From Myoxocephalus aenaeus (Eukaryota > Chordata > Actinopteri > Perciformes > Cottidae): DNA of 64,000 nt. The notes beneath the pieces are model-generated. The model was not told the origin of the DNA, ran no database searches, and saw nothing but the letters and a program-made list of their open reading frames with translations. Shown here one piece after another: positions 1 through 11,900 of this stretch (the first letter of the stretch is position 1; every line of letters begins with the position of its first letter). The translations under genes and the position numbers were made by a program. The stretch is from NCBI GenBank assembly GCA_038501785.1, contig JBAMJR010000168.1:601501-665500 (forward strand). The letters run 5' to 3'.

Positions 1-1492
1 TTAAATTATAAAAACAACCAAAATATTTCCCATTAAAATAAAAAAGCACACAAATTAACTGAATGAACAGATTTAATTTTTTATCAAACTGTAAAAACAC
101 AGTAAAAAAACAAAGTGTAACAACAATACTTTTTATACTTTTATGATTATTTTTCTTTCTGTTTGAGTTTTTTGTTAAATGACTTACTGATTCTTGTAGC
201 AAAGGCTTTGGTGTGCAACATTAATATATTTTCTTGTGATTTATATATATTTTTTGCAATAAATTAAAAAAGGCCCATATCTGGGCCTATGGTGTTTAAA
301 AGTTGTTACTGTGAAGTGTGTTCATGTTAAAGAAAAGCCATCTCATCATTCTAAAAGATCAGTAGGCCTCAAACCAAGTGCTGTCAGGTGGACAAACAGA
401 AAGCTACATGTTTCATGGTAGGCCCTTCTAGATGAAGTCAGCGTTATTCTGTGTTCCTGAACCAAGTAAATCTGACTAATCAGAACTTTTCAAATGACTG
501 ACAAAATCGTGAAATAATACTTAATGCTAAGATTCCAGCACCTTTTTAGGAGTTAGCGTGAGTGTTGTTGCAGTAAATACAGAGACGTGCACATCAAGCA
601 TTGCACCACGGATCAGCTGCCTCTCCTGGAAACATCAGTAGGGACAGAAGTTCGGCTGATGAATGTGTATGAATATGAATATTAAGTGTGGTTTACACAG
701 AAAGATGCAAGAAAGAGAGCGACAGCATTTTCCCATGTGAACCGAGGCGATCTGTGGCAAGTTTGCAAGTCGTACAAAAGAAACCTCACTGATCTTATCA
801 GAGAAAAACAGCTCGTGGTGTGACTTTGTGCACGCATAGAAGGGCTGCAGAGCTTTGACATGTTGAGACATTTAATGATTACAAACATCTGGTCTCTGGC
901 TTGAAGTAGTCCATCAAGAAGCACTCAGAGGCACAGGTTTTATGTAACATAATTATTTGTTATTTGATGTCATTCTGTGGTTTATCAGTATAAAACAAAC
1001 AAAATGTAACAAATGAGAAATGCAGGTAAATCTTCAAAGATTGTCCCACTGTTATGTGCTAAATTATTAAAAGGCCCTCATTGGACATGTGTCTACTCGG
1101 ACCACACTCTACTCAGAAAATACACACAAGCAGCCAAATAGCTCGGTACTATGCAGTTATGCGTCTGTTGTAAAGAAAGTCTTGTGGACGGCGGTGTTCT
1201 TTGGCCCATTCAATGGTTGCTATTTAGTAGAATTCTCTCTCCAGCCCCAACACTTCACAAAGGATCCTTTTGGCACAGAACATTATTAGATTATCTTTAC
1301 AGTTGCATGCAGCTAAAGAACCGTCCTCTTAGTACTTTAGTGCAGCGTACGATGATCTCAATGTTAGATTCCTGCAGGACAAAATGACCCGAGCACTGAA
1401 TGTGTGGGTCTGGTGTGTATGTGTATGTGTATAGGAGCAGATGTCCAGGTGACATTTGTCTCTTGAAAATGAACAATTTTTGTGTGTTTGTT

Positions 1493-1493
1493 G

Positions 1494-1547
<54 letters not shown>
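1493..1547. repeat. (TA)n(CA)n compound microsatellite
   Basis: About 13 TA units run directly into about 13 CA units. Read directly from the sequence. It creates spurious IYIYIY/HTHTHT reading frames. Confidence 0.95.
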
Positions 1548-1548
<1 letters not shown>

Positions 1549-1776
1549 CAAATTGAAATAAATACACCAAAAAACAATCACTACATCATATTATTTTATC
1601 TACATCTTGAGACACCGCAGACTGAAGTGATGGAGACAACATGCTGCCCTCAAGATCTTATCACAGCTGTTTTCACACATGTGCACAAGCCCAGGGTTAG
1701 CAATGCATCTGTGACTCATTTAGATCACCTCTGAGCATTTGCAACCGAATCAATTTCCTCCTGATCATATCTGTAA

Positions 1777-1779
<3 letters not shown>

Positions 1780-1840
<61 letters not shown>
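1780..1840. repeat. (TA)n(CA)n compound microsatellite
   Basis: A second TA tract joined to a CA tract, with one TATG interruption, about 290 bp after the first and in the same orientation. Confidence 0.95.
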
Positions 1841-1844
<4 letters not shown>

Positions 1845-2049
1845 ATAGTATTTTTGTTATTGTCTTCAAACATGTTCAGAGGGATCTTAAAATATAAAAG
1901 ATAAGACACGTATCAAAATCTTAATATGTCTATACTATGTTCTAACAATGTTCATTCATTATTAGGTGCACATCCATACAAACTCAGATTATACTTCACA
2001 ACGAGCGCAACACTGTGAGCCGGTTAATAGCACATCCTATATAATAGAT

Positions 2050-2385
2050 AATAAAATAATAGATAAGGCTTGCAGAATCAATAACTTACTTTAAATCACT
2101 TCTTAAAACCCATTTTTATAGAATTGCTTTTAAGTGATGTCGTCCTTTGATCTATCATGCAGTTCTTTTGTTTGTATATTTTATTTGTTTGTTTGTTTTC
2201 TACTCCATTTGCTCTTTTGGGTTATTTGTTTGGTTTTGTTGTGTTCACTGCCAAAAAAAAAAAGGTCCTGTTTGTTTACCGGTATGTAAATTATGTCTAT
2301 GCTTTGCTTGCTTCTCTGTAGAGCACTTTGTAAACTTTGTTTTTGAAGGTGCTATATAAATAAAGTTATTATTATTATTATCCTC
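2050..2385 (+). mobile_element. LINE-type retroposon 3' end
   Basis: The first part translates like the C-terminus of fish L2/Rex-type reverse transcriptase ORFs (KSLLKTHFYRIAF near 2090-2135). After an AT-rich 3' UTR comes the very common fish tail: an AGCACTTTGTAAA-like box, then GGTGCTATATAAATAAAG, ending in (TTA)n at 2366-2381. It is a 5'-truncated, dead copy. The exact family was not determined. Confidence 0.65.
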
Positions 2386-2589
2386 CACACTGCAGCTAAC
2401 GGAGCCATGAGATAACACAGCATGCATGAGTCTGCCTGCATGCGTTTAGAATAGCGTTTAATTTCCTTAGATTATTTTGGTAATTTTTAGTTGCGTCAAA
2501 CACGTTCATCACCGCTTCGATGAATCTGCTGAACGCCAGGTGGCGCTGTCATCAGATCTTCTACCGCGCCTTTTTTTATTTCCGGTAAA

Positions 2590-2733
2590 TGAGCACTTCC
2601 GGGTTCCAGTGTTTACAACTGTGAGCTGAGCAGCGTTGAGACCGCAGAGCTGCAGCAGCAACCTGGCTCATGAAAACCCTTCAATGTTGACAGCAGCATG
2701 TGCGCGAGGTGCCGGGAGTCGCGCCGTCTGACG
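2590..2733 (+). promoter_or_regulatory. znf276: Likely znf276 5' noncoding exon and promoter
   Basis: GC-rich, CpG-bearing stretch ending in a good donor (CTGACG|GTAGGC at 2733/2734). The first coding exon of znf276 starts with an acceptor at 3717/3718, so an upstream noncoding exon is needed and this is the best candidate. It contains short upstream ATGs (2669, 2698). If the 2698 frame is spliced to 3718, it reads on to a stop overlapping the main ATG, so it would act as a uORF. The transcription start is not visible. Confidence 0.45.
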
Positions 2734-3361
2734 GTAGGCTGCACGAGCGCGACGTGACGACACGAGCTAACGGTTCAGGCTGCTCGTGCTACTAGCTAAC
2801 GTTAGCTTGTTGAGGACAACACCAGCCACTCGGACGCTTGTCGTAACGTCACAATTACAATATTACAGATGTAAAAAAAAATGTTTTTACCGAGAATGAA
2901 TGGAAACACAACGTCAATGTTAACTATGATATACTTATGTTATTTAATGGCAGTACGGTTTTTTAATGCAACTCCAAACTGGTGTTATTTATTTATCACC
3001 CCCCTTTTTTCTTTTTTTTACGTCATAGATATTCATGAAACTACTGCAGTTGCATTTTTTTTTTTTTTTTATGGTGTCATCACTGCAGCAAAGAATATAG
3101 GGACCAGACCAGGTGTAGTCTCATATTAATAACGCTGCTGGTAATTGAACCAAAGCTACACGTTAACTCTGAATGTTTACAATAGTAAATAACATTTTTG
3201 CACAGAAGGTTTGGCCACTAAATGTGCTCCAAACGAATAAAAGATAAAGTATTTCTGGACATTATCACTAATAAAACATGGATAATGCATTCTTTAAATA
3301 ACTGTTCATTATTCAGACATTGAGACAGGAAGTCGTTGGAGTTGGGCAGTTGGCTCCCTCT

Positions 3362-3698
3362 CAGGGTTCTTACGCTCATGGAAAACCTGGAAGAGTCATG
3401 GAATTTTAAAATGGTTATTTACAGGCCTGGAAAAGTCCTTGAAAAAAGTCAAATCCATGTCATGTAAATGTGTTATATTCATGTGTTCATGACATTTATT
3501 GACACTGTTTGAAATAATTAATATGCTTTTAAAAGAAAGACGCTCAAAATATAAGCAGGCATACATACAGGCATCTATATAAATGTTTATTCTTTTAATC
3601 AAACTATTGTCTCATTCATTTGTGTCATTTAAGGTTTACTGTACTAAAAGTCATGGAAAAGTCATGGAAATCATTGGTCAGAATATGTATGAACCCTG
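3362..3698. mobile_element. hAT-like short element (CAGGGTTC ... GAACCCTG ends)
   Basis: Starts CAGGGTTC and ends GAACCCTG, a terminal inverted repeat typical of short hAT-derived elements. The interior repeats the phrase 'gtcatggaaaagtc' near both ends. A related copy lies in the opposite orientation at about 34478-34866 inside fanca. Both ends are flanked by CCTCT; a full 8-bp duplication is not clear. Its right end is only 19 bp before the splice acceptor of the first znf276 coding exon. No coding capacity. Confidence 0.6.
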
Positions 3699-3761
3699 CC
3701 TCTTTAAATCTCCACAGTGGCACAGGCAGCAGGGCTCCATCATCCGGCTTTGGAACCAACT

Positions 3762-6700
3762 ATGAAGAAGAAAAGCAGACGCCCAAGGGCCTCGGAGGCT
3801 TCGCGACAGACCAGCAGGACGCAGGCAGCGGGGGCCGTCCGTGACGGGAAGAGGCCGCCTGCAACCAGAGGGAGGCCTCGGAAGGCCGCAACCACGGACA
3901 GTTTCTACCACGACGCCGCCGCAGAGGACAAGACCGGCGACTGCAATGTGACGGCGGCCGACAACGCACAAAAACCTCCAGAGAGCAAGTCCAGAGCTTC
4001 AGGTGGGTAGCATCTTATTGTTGCCTCTCGTCTTCTTGAGATAGAAAGTCACACCAAACCCCTTTTCAAGAAAAAAGAAAAAGCTTAATTTGCAGATTTT
4101 TTATGACATCCTTTTCATTAAGGATCTTGAACTTGACCCATCAGAAATAGCTTCTACTTGCAGTTGAGACAGTTGAGAAAAACACTGAGCTGTTACTTTT
4201 CCCAGCAGGCCGACTGTCGACGGCCGTCTGTCGGCTCTGCCATGGGAAGTTCTCGCCGCGCAGCCTGCGGTACGCCTTCGACAAATGGCCCCAGGAATCC
4301 ATCGACGACGACGAGTCGGACGCGGCGGCCCAGTCGCCCCTTCTCTTCCACACGGACTTCCAGCGGCTGGTCGGGGTCCAGTTGGACCGCGACCCCCCGC
4401 TTGTCAGAGTTCATCTGCAAGAAATGCCACTCCAAGTTCTACAAGTGCCACAGCATCCTGCTCAGATTCCTGCAGAGAGTCAACCTCCCACCCGTTGGGA
4501 AAGAGAACCTCAAAAGCTTGTGAGTCCCAGGAAACATGAGGAAAAGGGATTCTCAATTGTTCAGGCAGAAAAATCTACAAATACAGACAACCGTTTGTTT
4601 CTATTACAGGAAGAAGTGTCCGGAAGCCTCGATAAACCAGGCCTCAACAAGTAAATACAATATTTCCCCTCTTTGTTTTTGCTTCCAGACATCACACAAG
4701 TTAACCGACCGCATTACTCTGTCGTTCTCCTTTCAGCACCACAGTCCTTCACCTCCAACCCCGAGTGCCTCCACAGCCTGGTGTCCTGGGCCCACCACCA
4801 CGGGGAGGCCTGCCGCTCCTGCCCCAACCTGAGGGAGGTGCTGGAGGAGCGGTGCTGGGGCTCCGTCAAGGCCGTTTGGGGATGCGTCGACGGCCACAGG
4901 TACGTCATGGACGCTCAGTGCGCTGCGGCCACCGCCAACACCGGGTACGTCATGGACTTATACGGCGGAGCGTTGGGGAGCGGTGACGGAGCAATGTCGG
5001 AAGAGGAAGATGAAGAAGGGCAGCCCAGGGGGAATGGAAGTATAAGCACTCTGGCTCAACACAGTCCACCTGCACTTCCTGTACAGACTCAGAGCTCGGC
5101 GCTGGCGGACTGGACCGCCAACACAGAAGGTGACTGTTAGACGCTCTCGAAGGTTTGAAGCAGAATCAGCTGTAGATAAATGTCTGATTGGCCGCTCCCC
5201 CCCCCCCCCCCCCCCCCCCCCTTTTGGATCTACACTATTCACGTGGATGACATATTTTGATTTCAAAATGGCGAATTTCACAGAAAAGCGACAAGTGGTG
5301 CAGGTATGTGTATGAACTCGTGTCTGACACGGTTATGGTTTCCCCTCCGTTAGACTTCACAGGTCACGAGGCGGCGTTGTCTTCTGCTCCGGTCCAGCTG
5401 GAGGACAGGGCCGCTGACAGCGATCTGTCCGACAGGTCAGTCACAGTTTATCCTCCCCGTCCGATTCTGTCTTTCCTCTCGTTGGGCGGGTGATTTCACA
5501 CCTGCAGTTTAAAAGTAAACCAGACCATAACGCAAAGTATGCTTAAGGGCGGGGTCTACCTTGTGATTGACAGGTTGCAACAAGAGCCGTATACGACGTC
5601 TCTACATCACTTTCGTTGATGGGTTGCAAAAATAAATAAATAAAAAACAAGGTGACGACGGCCAAAATGACAAACTTCACTGATGGGTGACGTCACCATG
5701 ACCGCACTCACTGCTTATATGCAGGCTATGGTCCACACCCGGGTTTGATTGGCAGCTTTCACACTAATCCAATTTGCGGGGGAAAAACCTCCACATCTGT
5801 CGTTTTTGGGTGCTTTGCAGCCTTTAATATGATCAGATTGAGTGAGTAAAAAAGGCGAGAACTTCTACAAGAACTCTACTTGTGTGTGTGTCTAGGTTCA
5901 TCTCCGAGGATGACTTCGAGGAGAGAAGGAAAGGAGGGTTATCGGACGACGAGATGTTCGAGCCGTACTCGGACAAGAAGTGGGTGCAGATGTCCTTCAG
6001 CAAAATGTGGTCTTCTGAACAGCCGAGATGGCCTGAAAGTTGACTTGTGACAGAGGGTACTGTGTTGACTGAACCTTTCTGTCCCCCCCCCCCCCCCTCC
6101 CAGAAGTGTGCCCGTCCCCAACAAGAGAAGAAGGAGCCCGAAAGCCCTGGTGGAGCCCAAAATAAAGAAAAAACCAGGACCCAAACCCGGCTGGAAGAAC
6201 AAGCTCAAACCTAAAGGGTACACAGAATCACATGATACATTCATACGTTTCCTTTAATACACAACCAGTTACAATCGGTTGGAAGCATGTAGGAGATTAC
6301 ATTTACAAACTACTGTTGTGTTTTTGTTTCCAGAGAGGAGCTGCCCAACATCTACAAGTGTCCGTATCAGGGCTGCACCGCAGTCTATAGAGCTCCCGAT
6401 GGTCTGAAGGTCAGAATTCACAAACTGAAATAATGTAACTTTTTTTTTTTACACGCGATAATAATTGAAGTTGTATCTGTCGTCTCTCAACTCAAATTCA
6501 AGTTGCTAATCGAAGCCCATAGAAAAGGAAGTCCTGGCCACACCAGAACCCGTACTTCTCCAGAAGCCGTCTACGGTTCCAGTATGCTCCGCCTGTGTCT
6601 GTGAATGACTGTCTTTCCCCTTTGTGTTTTAGAAGCACATCAAGGAGCACCACGAGGAGATGAAGGAGCGACCCTGCCCCCATCCTGGCTGCAACAAGGT

Positions 6701-7859
6701 GTTCATGATCGACCGCTACCTGCAGCGACACGTCAAGCTCATCCACACAGGTGAGGTTACCCAACCCGTTCACGGAAGTTACGAGTCACCAGTTTTCTAT
6801 AGAACTCGCGTCCGCTGTTGGTTCAACCAGACATTGTGATGCGAACAGTTTTAATTCAGTGTTTAAAGTGTGCTAACTCATCTTGACGACCAGCATGCGC
6901 ACGCATATTTTCAATGACTCCGGCTGTAAAAAGGTCTTTAAAAGAACCTTTAACCCTCTGAACCACATTTCTCTCTGTGGCCTTGATTTTTACTGCAATG
7001 TAAAAGTCCTGCACCTCTATGGAAACAGCACCATCATGGCCGGAAGTAGAGAGAACTCAAACGTCAAATGTCTTTTCATTCGTTCCGGTTGCTTTTTTAT
7101 GACAGACGCGTTCATTATGCAAATGTATTTAATTATGGACCCTCGGGAAGATGAAAACCTGACGAATGACATTCTTTACAGTTTCTGGCTGGTAAACGGT
7201 GTAGTTTTGGTGATTGTTTAAAGAAAACATGCTTTTCCATCCCGCTGGCGGGTTTTGGGGCTCAGAGGGTTAATGTGTATTTTAACTGAAGTTTGTCATC
7301 TGCGTGTTTCCAGAGGAGAGGAACTACATTTGTGACCAGTGTGGCCAAACGTTCAAACAGAGGAAACACCTCTCAGTTCACCAGATGAGACATTCAGGGG
7401 CCAAGCCACTACAGTAAGTACCGATGATGGGATTTTGCCGCTTTCAAACTTCTTATTTTCAGGAGTTAATATAAAATGAAGCATACGTCTGACCCTGCAC
7501 TGCATTTAGATTTTTGGTGGATCATAAACTGGTCTATTAAAACCAAATGATTCTTTCCCTTCAGGTGCGAGGTGTGCGGCTTTCAGTGTCGCCAGCGAGC
7601 GTCGCTGAAATACCACATGACCAAGCACAAGGCGGAGGCCGACCTGGAGTTCGCGTGCCTGATGTGCGGGAAGCGCTTCGAGAAGGCCCACAACCTGAAC
7701 GTCCACATGTCCATGGTCCACCCGCTCATTCAGGCCAAGGTTCAGAGAGGCAGCAGCCAGGAACAGCAGCCGCCGCCGCCGCCTCTGCCACCGTCGTACT
7801 CAGACCTGCACACCATCGCTCTGACCGGGGAGGTGGTGCAGCAAGACCAGGACAGATGA
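3762..7859 (+). CDS. znf276: ZNF276: ZAD plus C2H2 zinc-finger protein, 11 coding exons
   Basis: Coding exons: 3762-4002, 4206-4519, 4610-4650, 4737-5129, 5354-5435, 5896-5979, 6104-6217, 6334-6409, 6633-6750, 7314-7413, 7565-7859. All introns are GT-AG with matching phases; about 618 residues, against about 614 recalled for human. Exon 2 encodes a zinc-associated domain (CRLCHGKF, then CKKCHSKFYKCH). After an acidic, low-complexity middle and a KKKPGPKPGWK basic stretch come five C2H2 fingers (about residues 410-570): CPYQGC, CPHPGC, CDQCG, CEVCG and CLMCG. The family is nuclear and DNA-binding; its target is not known from sequence. The start is the ATG followed by KKKSRRPR. Odd: the frame is broken once in exon 2. 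The C6 run at 4393-4398 carries one base too many (or a neighbouring base is wrong) between the LDRDP frame and the LSEFICKKCH frame. One base fewer restores the domain. The gene runs tail to tail into fanca. Confidence 0.93.
5197..5221. repeat. Poly-C tract (25 C) in znf276 intron
   Basis: An unbroken run of 25 cytosines, 67 bp after the end of znf276 coding exon 4. Other C runs sit at 6083-6097, just before an acceptor, and at 8166-8179 in the 3' UTR. Such runs are indel-prone in assembly. Confidence 0.9.
5518..5733. repeat. Dispersed repeat with AGACCATA/TATGGTC ends, copy A
   Basis: Starts CAGACCATAACGCAAAG and ends GCAGGCTATGGTC, with 'gggcggggtctacc', 'tgattgacaggt' and 'gacgtcaccatgac' inside. 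A clearly related copy in the same orientation lies at 33935-34197 in fanca. The inverted AGACCATA/TATGGT ends suggest a short non-autonomous DNA element, but no target duplication was identified. Confidence 0.55.
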
Positions 7860-8690
7860 CGGAGGGAGGGGGTCCAGATCTACTGAACTGTGAACGTGAA
7901 CTGTAGGGGTTTCCCCAGCTCTGACAACCTGTGCTGTGGTTTTCACGTTCAGTGTCATGGACTGGGCAATACTGATGGTTAACTCACTCTGGAGCTTTAT
8001 GTATCATCACAACAAACCTTTAAGTTTCATTTTTGTAGATCTTGACCTATTTGCTGGGCGCTCTGCAGTTTTCATTCCAGACTCCATCTTTCATTTCATC
8101 GTAGGGACATCTTCCGACCACCGTGTGCCACAAGTCGATGTTTAAAAATGGATCTATTGTCTCTCCCCCCCCCCCCCCCAAAAAAAGAAGGCCAAAATGA
8201 CAGCCGCCTTGTTGTCGTTGATGCAGTCGGCGCCAACCTCGTGATAAATGCAGCGCTGCATTTTCTGTAACTGCTTCACAATAAAAGCCAGTTGCATGCT
8301 TTTATTGTGTAGCAGCAGCAGCGGATACAGTAATGTCGGGTTTACATTTGCAGTAAGGCGATACAGGTAAACATCAATGAGAGCAAATCACAGACTGCAG
8401 CGGCGAAAAGATGATTTGAACGCCGCCTGTGGACTGGTTTTATTTCATAGCTGAAGTACAGTCGCAGCCACACATCCCACAATGCACTATTCTTGTTACC
8501 AGAATATACGTGAAGCACTTCGCTGTGTAACCTCACAGAGAATGATTTCCTACCAGTTTTATTATGTTACTGTTTTTTATTAAGTTATTACAATACTAAG
8601 CGCTCTTTAAGAGTTTCTAACTGTATTGTAAACAGCTGAAAGGGCTTCTGATGTTCATGTGTAGAATAAAGTCATGTGTGCATCATGTAT
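7860..8690 (+). other. znf276: znf276 3' untranslated region, overlapping the fanca 3' end
   Basis: Follows the znf276 stop. AATAAA signals occur near 8281 and 8665 on the + strand. On the - strand the fanca stop is at 8908, and its nearest AATAAA-type signals (TTTATT on +) lie near 8439-8445 and 8574-8580. If those are used, the two 3' UTRs overlap antisense to each other. A poly-C/poly-A tract sits at 8166-8185. Confidence 0.6.
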
Positions 8691-8907
8691 AAAAAGACTC
8701 ATTTGTTATCTTTTACAAAGCTGAGTATTTAGCCTTTAAATCTGAACAGTAAAGTCCTGTTTAAAACAAGAGGAACATGTTTCTGTCAGACGTGAAGTAT
8801 CTGCTGCATAGTCAGAAACCGTTACGGTGAAGGACTCCAAAGCTCGAGGGACTGAAGAAGATGTTGTGTCTCTCTCGGCCTGGACGTCGGGGGACGCCAC
8901 AGCTTTT

Positions 8908-11900
8908 TCAGAGGAAGTCCATCTCTGGGCTGAGGCTGTGAGGCTCCAGGAGCATGGAGAGAGCCGCTGCTACTTCCGGGTCCAGGTCTGCACACTGAGA
9001 CTCCAGCTGAGGGAGAGACGGAAGAGTCGAGTGAATGTGGTCAGTAAAGGGTACTGTAGGAGCTATTTATTAAGTTATTTTTAGTCACAAGTAGTATTGT
9101 TTAATTATAGTTGTTGGCTCATTTAGGTTAGATTTTTTGGTTTGTTAATTGGGTAATGCTGTGGGCACCTGGGGTACTTTAAAGGAGTTGGCGGGTACAG
9201 GACCGGGATGCACCTGGGTGGGCCTATGATATTTTAACAGCAGCATCAGATTAGCTCAGCATGGGGGGTTTCTTTGTTCTTTTGTTTGTTTTTGATAAGT
9301 TACAATAAATATCAGAAAAAACGGACTCCCGCATGGACCCTGCATTCTTTTTAGCTGCGTAAACTACAAACCTAATCAGTGGCATTTTGGTTTATTTTCT
9401 TTGATCTGTATTTATTTTCTTTGATTTACGGGACAAATGGTCACTACAGGTCCTTTTTAAAAAGAGGCGTGCGGGCGTTGGTTACCTGTCTGAGTCGGCT
9501 GGAGGACAGAGCGGTGGGAGGCGTCTGCGAGATCGCCCTCAGGAGGAACTGCTTGGCGCGACTCAGAATCCGGGGAGACTCCATCTGACGAAACAAACTC
9601 GCGGGTTTGAACGACGACGCGCTAAAAGCAAACCACGTCACGTGCGTGTCGGTCACCTGATCGGATTCGGCGGCCGGCGGGAGAACCGGTCCTTCCAGGC
9701 GGAGCTGCAGCAGGCCCGCGTAGCAGAGGACGGCGGTGCCGAGGAACCCCGGACAGCGCGCCGCTCTCTGCAGCAGCCCGGCGCTCTGCCGCAGCAGCAG
9801 GCTGAACGCACACAGTAGGAGGAGCTTCTGTGAGAATTTGACCTCGGGAGTCACAACAGGTCGTCACTTTTTAAAAGTGGAAAGAACGAACCTGTAGAAG
9901 GCCCACGGCATCAGTCGGGTCCACTCATCTGACGTCACCATGGCGATCGGCTGGTAAACGCCCCGTTCTAGAGAGAGAGAGAAAACGCTGACTCAACACG
10001 CCACTGTTTACATTTAATGTTGGCCGTGGTTTTTAAGAAGATTAAACGGTGTACCGTTCGACTGGAAGACGAGCAGCCAGTCGGCGGAGTCCGCCAACAG
10101 CAGCAGGAGGTCGCTGCAGAGCTCTGCGGCTCCCCGCCGGCTCGTCTCCTGCAGAAGAAATCACACAGAGACGCCCTCATGCTGTAGGAGAGGCACTAGT
10201 GGGCTTCAAGGCTTTTCCGCTGTGTGGGAGATGTTACGGGCGAATCGATTGGGAAACTGAGACTTGCCAAAAGCGTGTCTCAGGTACCGCCGTGTTTCTA
10301 CGGCAGCTCAGAACGGACAAACTAAACATCGGCTCTAGAGGGAGAGACGTTCTCGTCGTCCTCCTGGAGAAGCTTTAGTTCGTTGCGATCTGCAACCTCT
10401 CCACTAGGTGGTGTCGAATTCTACATGCTAGCCCTTTCAAGGGAATTATTATAGATATTTTTGGATCGAGTGTTAGATGAGAAGATTGCTATCGCGCTCA
10501 TGTCTGTTAACGCTACAACCTCTAAAGTTCACAAATGATAACGTTATAGCTGAGCTAACTGTTCTGGCTCTAGCTTTTCTTTAACAGACAGATATGACCG
10601 ACCCAACCCCTTACTTATTTATATTTAATTTACAATCGTTATTATTATTCATTAATTTTTATAATCATTTATTTTTGGTCTTTAATGTTATTTATTTATG
10701 TAGTTGATTAACTTATTAACATTATTACCACTTATTTATCTAATTCATTCTCTCTTCCTCAGACATACCTGTCACAGTTATTCATATATGACACACTCCG
10801 ACTGACAGAAATAACTACAAATCTGGACCATATTCAAATCATAAGGTCCGCTTCACACGTCTTGTGTTACTGTCTGTATATAATTGGTCACCAGTTTGTG
10901 ATGATGTCACAGTGACACTGACAGATACGAGAATATCCATCTAACGCTGGACAGTGTGGTTCTCTACAGCATCTCGTCTGATCGAGAGGTTCTGGATGAA
11001 ACGATGAGTCAGAGAGACGTTTAGGGGCCATCAATCTGAACGGCCCCCTCTACCTGCATATGAATCCCAGTTGCTTTACTACAATCTCCCCTGGGGGGTA
11101 TTCTTCGTACCTGGTTCAACAAAGTCGATCAAATGTCCTGTTATCCAGCTTAAATTAGCGAGATGATTGACATCAGGCTTTCCCGGTTCTTCAAAGGTTG
11201 ACCCGCCCTCAAACGGTCTCGTTCATTGGAACCAGACGTCAGTCATCTGGATAAATGTTCGTGCACGCTCCTCTTCAGAAGGGGGAGGAGTCGAACACAG
11301 ATTTGATGATCATCAAACGCTACAATTTTAAATAAACTCTGAGAAAGAGCGTCTCTTCTCTCCGTGGAGGAGCAGGAGATGATCACGACTACATATGATG
11401 AATTTAAGTCCATAATCATGGCAAAGTCTAATGGTGCGTTCACATCCAAAGTGAGCGAATATTCTCAACACTTCCTGTTTGTGAACGCAGCATAACGGTG
11501 CCCCCGCTGGTCGGCTAGAGTCACATAAGCATCGCAAAATATCAAGTTATATATAATAAAGATCAAGTTAAATGCGTCAGTGTTGGGAAAATGTATCGGC
11601 TTATTTTAAGTGCCTCATCACCCAAATCAATCCGATTATATTTATTTAAATGTGCTTGCTGGCAGTATACAAATTAATATATACTTATGAGGATATATGT
11701 ACTGTATGCGCGTATGTATCATATATGTGTATGTACATGTATGTGTAGATTACCATATAACTAGGAGTTTGAATATGTGTATGGGCGGATCAGTACCGTA
11801 GTCATTTTCTACAATAATGATATGTATGGTGTACTAATAACACGTCATATAATTATGAATGCTTTAACACATCCATAAGTTTCTTAAGCGCTAAATAAAC

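Larger units (their letters stand above)
1..2570. other. Intergenic, no gene recognised
   Basis: AT-rich stretch with no open frame that looks coding and no convincing exon. It holds two compound microsatellites (near 1.5 and 1.8 kb) and a LINE-type 3' tail (2.05-2.38 kb). A polyadenylation-like AATAAA near 258 is followed by a short GGCCCA/TGGGCC inverted repeat (271-286). These could be the 3' end of a + strand gene lying outside the window, but nothing here proves it. Confidence 0.5.
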
